This document shows positions 58,184 to 64,000 of a stretch of 64,000 nucleotides of DNA, piece after piece. The position numbers were made by a program, and so were the translations under genes. The DNA is from Lachancea mirantina. Its lineage: Eukaryota; Ascomycota; Saccharomycetes; Saccharomycetales; Saccharomycetaceae. The stretch is taken from NCBI GenBank assembly GCA_900074745.1, contig LT598467.1:1240001-1304000 (forward strand), in the 5' to 3' direction. The notes beneath the pieces are model-generated. The model worked only from the letters and a program-made list of their open reading frames with translations, had not been told where the DNA came from and searched no databases. The stretch's first letter is position 1. Every line of letters begins with the position of its first letter.

Positions 58184-59119
58184 TCAACTCTCTTCCTGCG
58201 TCAACTCATACAAGTCGCCTAGCTTGTTGGCGAAAAACTTGGGCAAAGCATAGTCACCGGTAGCATCGGTGGCTCTTTCCTCAGTTTCAATACCAGTCAA
58301 AACGAGAAGGGTACCGCCTAATTTCCCATCAACACCAAATCTTATGTCGGTGTTCAGTCTGTCACCGACCATGCACGTCTTGGATCTCTCGAGGTGTTCT
58401 GCAGTGACAATGGCGTTCAACATGTTAAGATTTGGCTTTCCACACGCAGCAGGTTCCCGGCCGGACGCACACGCTAATGATTCGATCGTAGATCCAGCAC
58501 CGGGCAAAATAAAGCCCTTGTTAGGAAACGTCGAATCGATATTTGTAGCGACAAACGTAACCTCCGGTTGCTGTAAGTATCTTAGCGAAGCTGCTAAACG
58601 ATGATAATTGACACGCGTGTCCAACCCAGCAATAACACATTTAACAGCCGGATCCAACGGTTCGGTGAAGAAAGGCGATTCGCTAATATCGAAGGGTTCA
58701 TCGAGTCGTGGATCATCACATCCAAGCGACTCGTAACCCATCAATTTCAATTCTTCCGTGATCCCACTTTCGCCAAAAACCCAGATTTTATCCTGGCCCG
58801 GTACGAGCTTCAAAACGTCTCTCACATGTAGCGCAGATGCATAACCTGATGTAAAGATCTGTTCTGGGTCGACCATGATACCAAAAGAAGCAAATTTTTT
58901 CGAATAAGCGGCACGAGACTTCGTAGAGTTGTTGGTCACGAAATATGTCTTCTTGCCCGATGAAGATAACAAGTCCAGCGTCTCAACGATCTTTGGTAAT
59001 AGATGTTTTCCTAACCATAAAACACCATCACAATCAAACAAAAAAGTGTCATAAGAATCCAAAAAATCCTGTGCAATCGCTTTAGAAGTGATCTTGGTAG
59101 GTTTAGACGGTCCAGTCAT
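58184..59119 (-). CDS. PHO13: HAD phosphatase Pho13 (phosphoglycolate/metabolite repair type)
   Basis: 311 aa (S. cerevisiae 312). HAD motif [11 protein letters not shown] near 28-37, motif [10 protein letters not shown] near 60, motif [16 protein letters not shown] near 250. The family destroys toxic side products such as 2-phosphoglycolate and 4-phosphoerythronate. Syntenic with YDL236W. Divergent from ALG9. Confidence 0.96.
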   Translation of the reverse strand: MTGPSKPTKITSKAIAQDFLDSYDTFLFDCDGVLWLGKHLLPKIVETLDLLSSSGKKTYFVTNNSTKSRAAYSKKFASFGIMVDPEQIFTSGYASALHVRDVLKLVPGQDKIWVFGESGITEELKLMGYESLGCDDPRLDEPFDISESPFFTEPLDPAVKCVIAGLDTRVNYHRLAASLRYLQQPEVTFVATNIDSTFPNKGFILPGAGSTIESLACASGREPAACGKPNLNMLNAIVTAEHLERSKTCMVGDRLNTDIRFGVDGKLGGTLLVLTGIETEERATDATGDYALPKFFANKLGDLYELTQEES

Positions 59120-59421
59120 GGTGAAACCTCGTTAAAGCAGTTTGTATACGATTGGTGTTCGGCTAGTTCTGCCTCGGGTTTCCCGGCTGTCGGGTATCGA
59201 AGGTAGTGGTTTATATATCAAGAATTGAAATTGGTCACGTTGATGAATTTCACTCTTGGCATCGAAATAAAGAAACCTGATAAAACCAGCCAAGCAACAC
59301 CCATTGAATCCATAATTGGAAGCGCTACAGGCATTGGATCGTTGTAGAACTGGGTTGGCGAGAGAAGTGAGTTTTTCGTTCGAAACAAAGCGGTTCAAAA
59401 CGGGTCAAAACGAGTCAAAAT
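59120..59421. promoter_or_regulatory. PHO13-ALG9 divergent promoter
   Basis: 302 bp. Three tandem decamers (CGGTTCAAAA, CGGGTCAAAA, CGAGTCAAAA) fill 59391-59420 and end one base before the ALG9 ATG. Confidence 0.5.
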
Positions 59422-61071
59422 ATGACTCGATGGACTTATATGCTTTTGGCAATCTTAGCAGCCTGTCGTCTTTATTTTCAACCTGTTTATTCGCTGATTT
59501 CGGATTGTGATGAAACCTTCAATTACTGGGAGCCATTGAATTTTCTACTGCGTGGATTCGGCAAGCAGACCTGGGAATATTCACCTGAGTATTCGATCAG
59601 ATCATGGGCTTTTTTACTGCCGTTGTACTCACTGCTTGAACCTTTAAGGCGCGTTTTGACGCTGTACAACCTGCCTAGTTACTATCTGTTCTACGCGGGC
59701 AGATGTTTGTTGGGATTATTCAGTTTGGCGTCAGAGATTTCACTACGAAATGAAATTCAGCAAACGTTGTCGCAAGACACCGCTGACGTCTGGGTCGTGC
59801 TGCAGATTCTGAATCCTGGTTGGTTTCATGCTTCAGTCGAATTACTACCGTCGTCGTTCGCCATGGTCACTTACCTAGGCGCAATGAAATACACGTTAAG
59901 GTATCTCAGCTCGAAATCCAGTAAATCGTTTGTCAAGAGTCTTTCTTTCGTTTTCATTGGTGGTGTGGCAGGCTGGCCATTTTCTTTACTCTTAGGAGTT
60001 CCACTGGTTTTGCACTATATACTGCTTCACAAATTCTCACAGTCCGTTGTTACCGGGTTCCGCTCCGCAACGGTGCTTGCACTTGTCTCTGGCACAATTT
60101 TCCTGGTTGACTCCCTGTTTTACGGGGAATTCACACCGGTGGCATGGAACATTACGACATATAATGTCATTAGGGCCAATGAAAAGAGTGGTCCTAATAT
60201 TTTCGGAACTGAACCTTGGTACTATTACGTTTTTAGCCTCGTGCTAAATTTCCCATTCCCAACGCTTTTGTTCTGTCTAACTGGCTTTGAAAATCGCAGG
60301 ATATGGCCAATTACGGCTGCTCTAATAGCATGGATGGCAGTTTTCCTTTCGCAGCCACACAAGGAAGAGAGGTTTTTATACCCAGTTTATGGGGTTATTA
60401 CTTTGTTGGCAAGCGTCGGATTTACCAGCTGCTTGAAGAATTTTAAAAACAGGGCGCTTGCCCCTTCCATGGTCTCAAGTTTAGTATTCTTGGCCTTGAT
60501 CGGTCAATCCATTCTACGCATAACGGCCCTCATCGAAAATTATACGGCGCCTTTGGAAATTTACTCCAAGATTCCCAATGATCTTGTTTCCAGTACCGTT
60601 TGTGTCGGTCGCGAATGGTATCATTTCCCGGCATCTTTCTTCATGCCAGACAATTCAAGATTGGCGTTTGTTCAGTCCGGATTCGATGGATTACTCCCAG
60701 GCAACTTCGCTGAGGGATCAGGTAAAGTAGCTGCCATCAGAGCTATTCCAGACGGCATGAATAACGAGAACAGGTTCGATAGCGGTAAATTGATATCGAC
60801 CAACGAGTGCGACTACTATGTGGATCAGAATATGGCTGCTGGTTCTACAAAAGACGCTTTTAATCCTAACAACATGCCATCAGGATGGAAGCGGATCCAT
60901 TGCACACCGTTCATTGATCCAGAGAATTCTAAATTTTTTGGTCGCGTTTTCAAGCTTCCTCACCAGATAACTTCGAAAATTCCACCTATGTTGCAAGAAG
61001 CTTGGTCCAAAATATATCGTGCATCCTATCGTGACTATTGCCTATATGGAGTACCCCGAGAGACGGTATAG
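59422..61071 (+). CDS. ALG9: Alpha-1,2-mannosyltransferase Alg9
   Basis: 549 aa ER-lumen mannosyltransferase (GT22) that adds the seventh and ninth mannoses to the lipid-linked oligosaccharide from Dol-P-Man. The first loop carries the family motif DCDETFNYWEPLNF near 29-42. Many membrane segments run to ~380, with HKEERFLYPVYG near 315. Works upstream of the transferase complex that contains Ost4, also in this window. Syntenic with YNL219C (555 aa). Confidence 0.96.
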   Translation: MTRWTYMLLAILAACRLYFQPVYSLISDCDETFNYWEPLNFLLRGFGKQTWEYSPEYSIRSWAFLLPLYSLLEPLRRVLTLYNLPSYYLFYAGRCLLGLFSLASEISLRNEIQQTLSQDTADVWVVLQILNPGWFHASVELLPSSFAMVTYLGAMKYTLRYLSSKSSKSFVKSLSFVFIGGVAGWPFSLLLGVPLVLHYILLHKFSQSVVTGFRSATVLALVSGTIFLVDSLFYGEFTPVAWNITTYNVIRANEKSGPNIFGTEPWYYYVFSLVLNFPFPTLLFCLTGFENRRIWPITAALIAWMAVFLSQPHKEERFLYPVYGVITLLASVGFTSCLKNFKNRALAPSMVSSLVFLALIGQSILRITALIENYTAPLEIYSKIPNDLVSSTVCVGREWYHFPASFFMPDNSRLAFVQSGFDGLLPGNFAEGSGKVAAIRAIPDGMNNENRFDSGKLISTNECDYYVDQNMAAGSTKDAFNPNNMPSGWKRIHCTPFIDPENSKFFGRVFKLPHQITSKIPPMLQEAWSKIYRASYRDYCLYGVPRETV

Positions 61072-61144
61072 TTCTCAAGGGAATCGTATTCAAGTTAATT
61101 TATAAAAGCTTCATATGAATCGTTTAAGAAAACAAAAGAGCCTC

Positions 61145-63517
<2,373 letters not shown>

Positions 63518-64000
63518 ATGTCAGGGAAGAAATTGCGCAGCAAAAACCAGATCTTCCGGCGTCAAAAAGTCCACGATGCACGGTCTATCCGTGCCGAGGC
63601 CATCGAAGCAGCAGATCAGGCCTCTGGCGAGCTGTCTGAGACCGGTGGCGTTCTTAAAGTCAACGAATTCTTGGCGTCTCGCGAATTTGAGGTCCGGCAG
63701 TTGCAATCAGCGATGCACAAGTCTAAGAACGCGGCTTCAACCAGAGTTTTCCAGCGATTGCCTCGCAAGCTTCGTCGTCGTACTGCTTCCCACAATGTAC
63801 GTCGGATCCCCAAAAGAATGCGGAATCGAGCTTTACGTGAAATGAAGAAATCAGATCAGTCATTGGTGCTAGGTAAACTTACGAAAACCAGCGGCAAAAC
63901 GAAACATGCGTTGTCGGCCAAGCAACTTTACAAAGCGCGCATGGCGGTGAAGCTTCTGCGATTGGCTGCCAAATCCAAATCCATGAAATTGGCTCTTCCT
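63518..64000 (+). CDS. POP1: RNase P/MRP subunit Pop1 (N-terminal part)
   Basis: First 161 residues; the gene runs off the right edge. Largest protein of RNase P and RNase MRP, needed for tRNA 5' and rRNA processing. The conserved Pop1 N-domain is seen: LKVNEFLASREFEVRQLQSA near 46-65, then FQRLPRKLRRRTASHNVRRI and PKRMRNRALREM, very basic and RNA-contacting. Syntenic with YNL221C beside ADE12. Confidence 0.95.
   Translation, partial: MSGKKLRSKNQIFRRQKVHDARSIRAEAIEAADQASGELSETGGVLKVNEFLASREFEVRQLQSAMHKSKNAASTRVFQRLPRKLRRRTASHNVRRIPKRMRNRALREMKKSDQSLVLGKLTKTSGKTKHALSAKQLYKARMAVKLLRLAAKSKSMKLALP

Overview
The window is nuclear DNA from a budding yeast of the Saccharomycetaceae. It holds about 37 protein genes, mostly single-exon and tightly spaced, and nearly all are recognisable orthologs of Saccharomyces cerevisiae genes. 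In S. cerevisiae these genes are split between the left arms of chromosomes XIV (CHS1 to POP1) and IV (DTD1 to PHO13), two blocks left by the whole-genome duplication. Here both sets are interleaved in one unbroken order, and the duplicated pairs (SSB1/SSB2, GCS1/SPS18, WHI3/WHI4, FMP45/YNL194C, HBT1/YNL195C) each appear once. The species therefore did not go through the duplication. HO is missing from its usual place next to GCS1, and base composition looks moderate (not computed). Together these favour the Kluyveromyces-Lachancea-Eremothecium group, most likely Lachancea. No transposon, tRNA, CRISPR array, virus-like element or centromere was seen.

Layout. 1-8041: DTD1 (partial, with an intron), chitin synthase CHS1, the YNL193W ortholog and telomere protein CDC13. 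8042-13500: the stress locus HBT1/FMP45, where FMP45 appears to lie whole inside a 1.3-kb intron of HBT1, followed by a gene-free 1.6 kb. 13501-21600: WHI3, septin SHS1, an inserted PanE-like oxidoreductase and GCR2. 21601-30704: NNR1, PSY2, SPS19, GCS1, RTT106 and RIO2. 31084-36633: a histidine-rich protein of unknown function, SSB1, meiotic splicing factor MER1 and phosphatase PTP1. 36796-44741: BRE4, the 34-codon OST4, MRX7, VID27, RRG9 and PEX17. 45073-52919: MFG1, IES2, GYP7 and RAP1. 53723-64000: PPN2, YPD1, MGS1, PHO13, ALG9, ADE12 and the start of POP1.

The genes are mostly housekeeping and do not form one pathway. Their promoters do carry sites that fit their jobs: a Ume6-type URS1 at MER1, tandem Pho4-type sites at the polyphosphatase gene PPN2, PAC and RRPE elements at RIO2, SSB1 and POP1, stress elements before HBT1/FMP45, a Rap1-like site just before RAP1, and Bas1/Gcn4-type sites before ADE12. 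The most unusual structure is the nested HBT1/FMP45 locus. There the 5' splice site also supplies a stop codon if the intron is kept, so splicing would decide between two unrelated proteins from one promoter.
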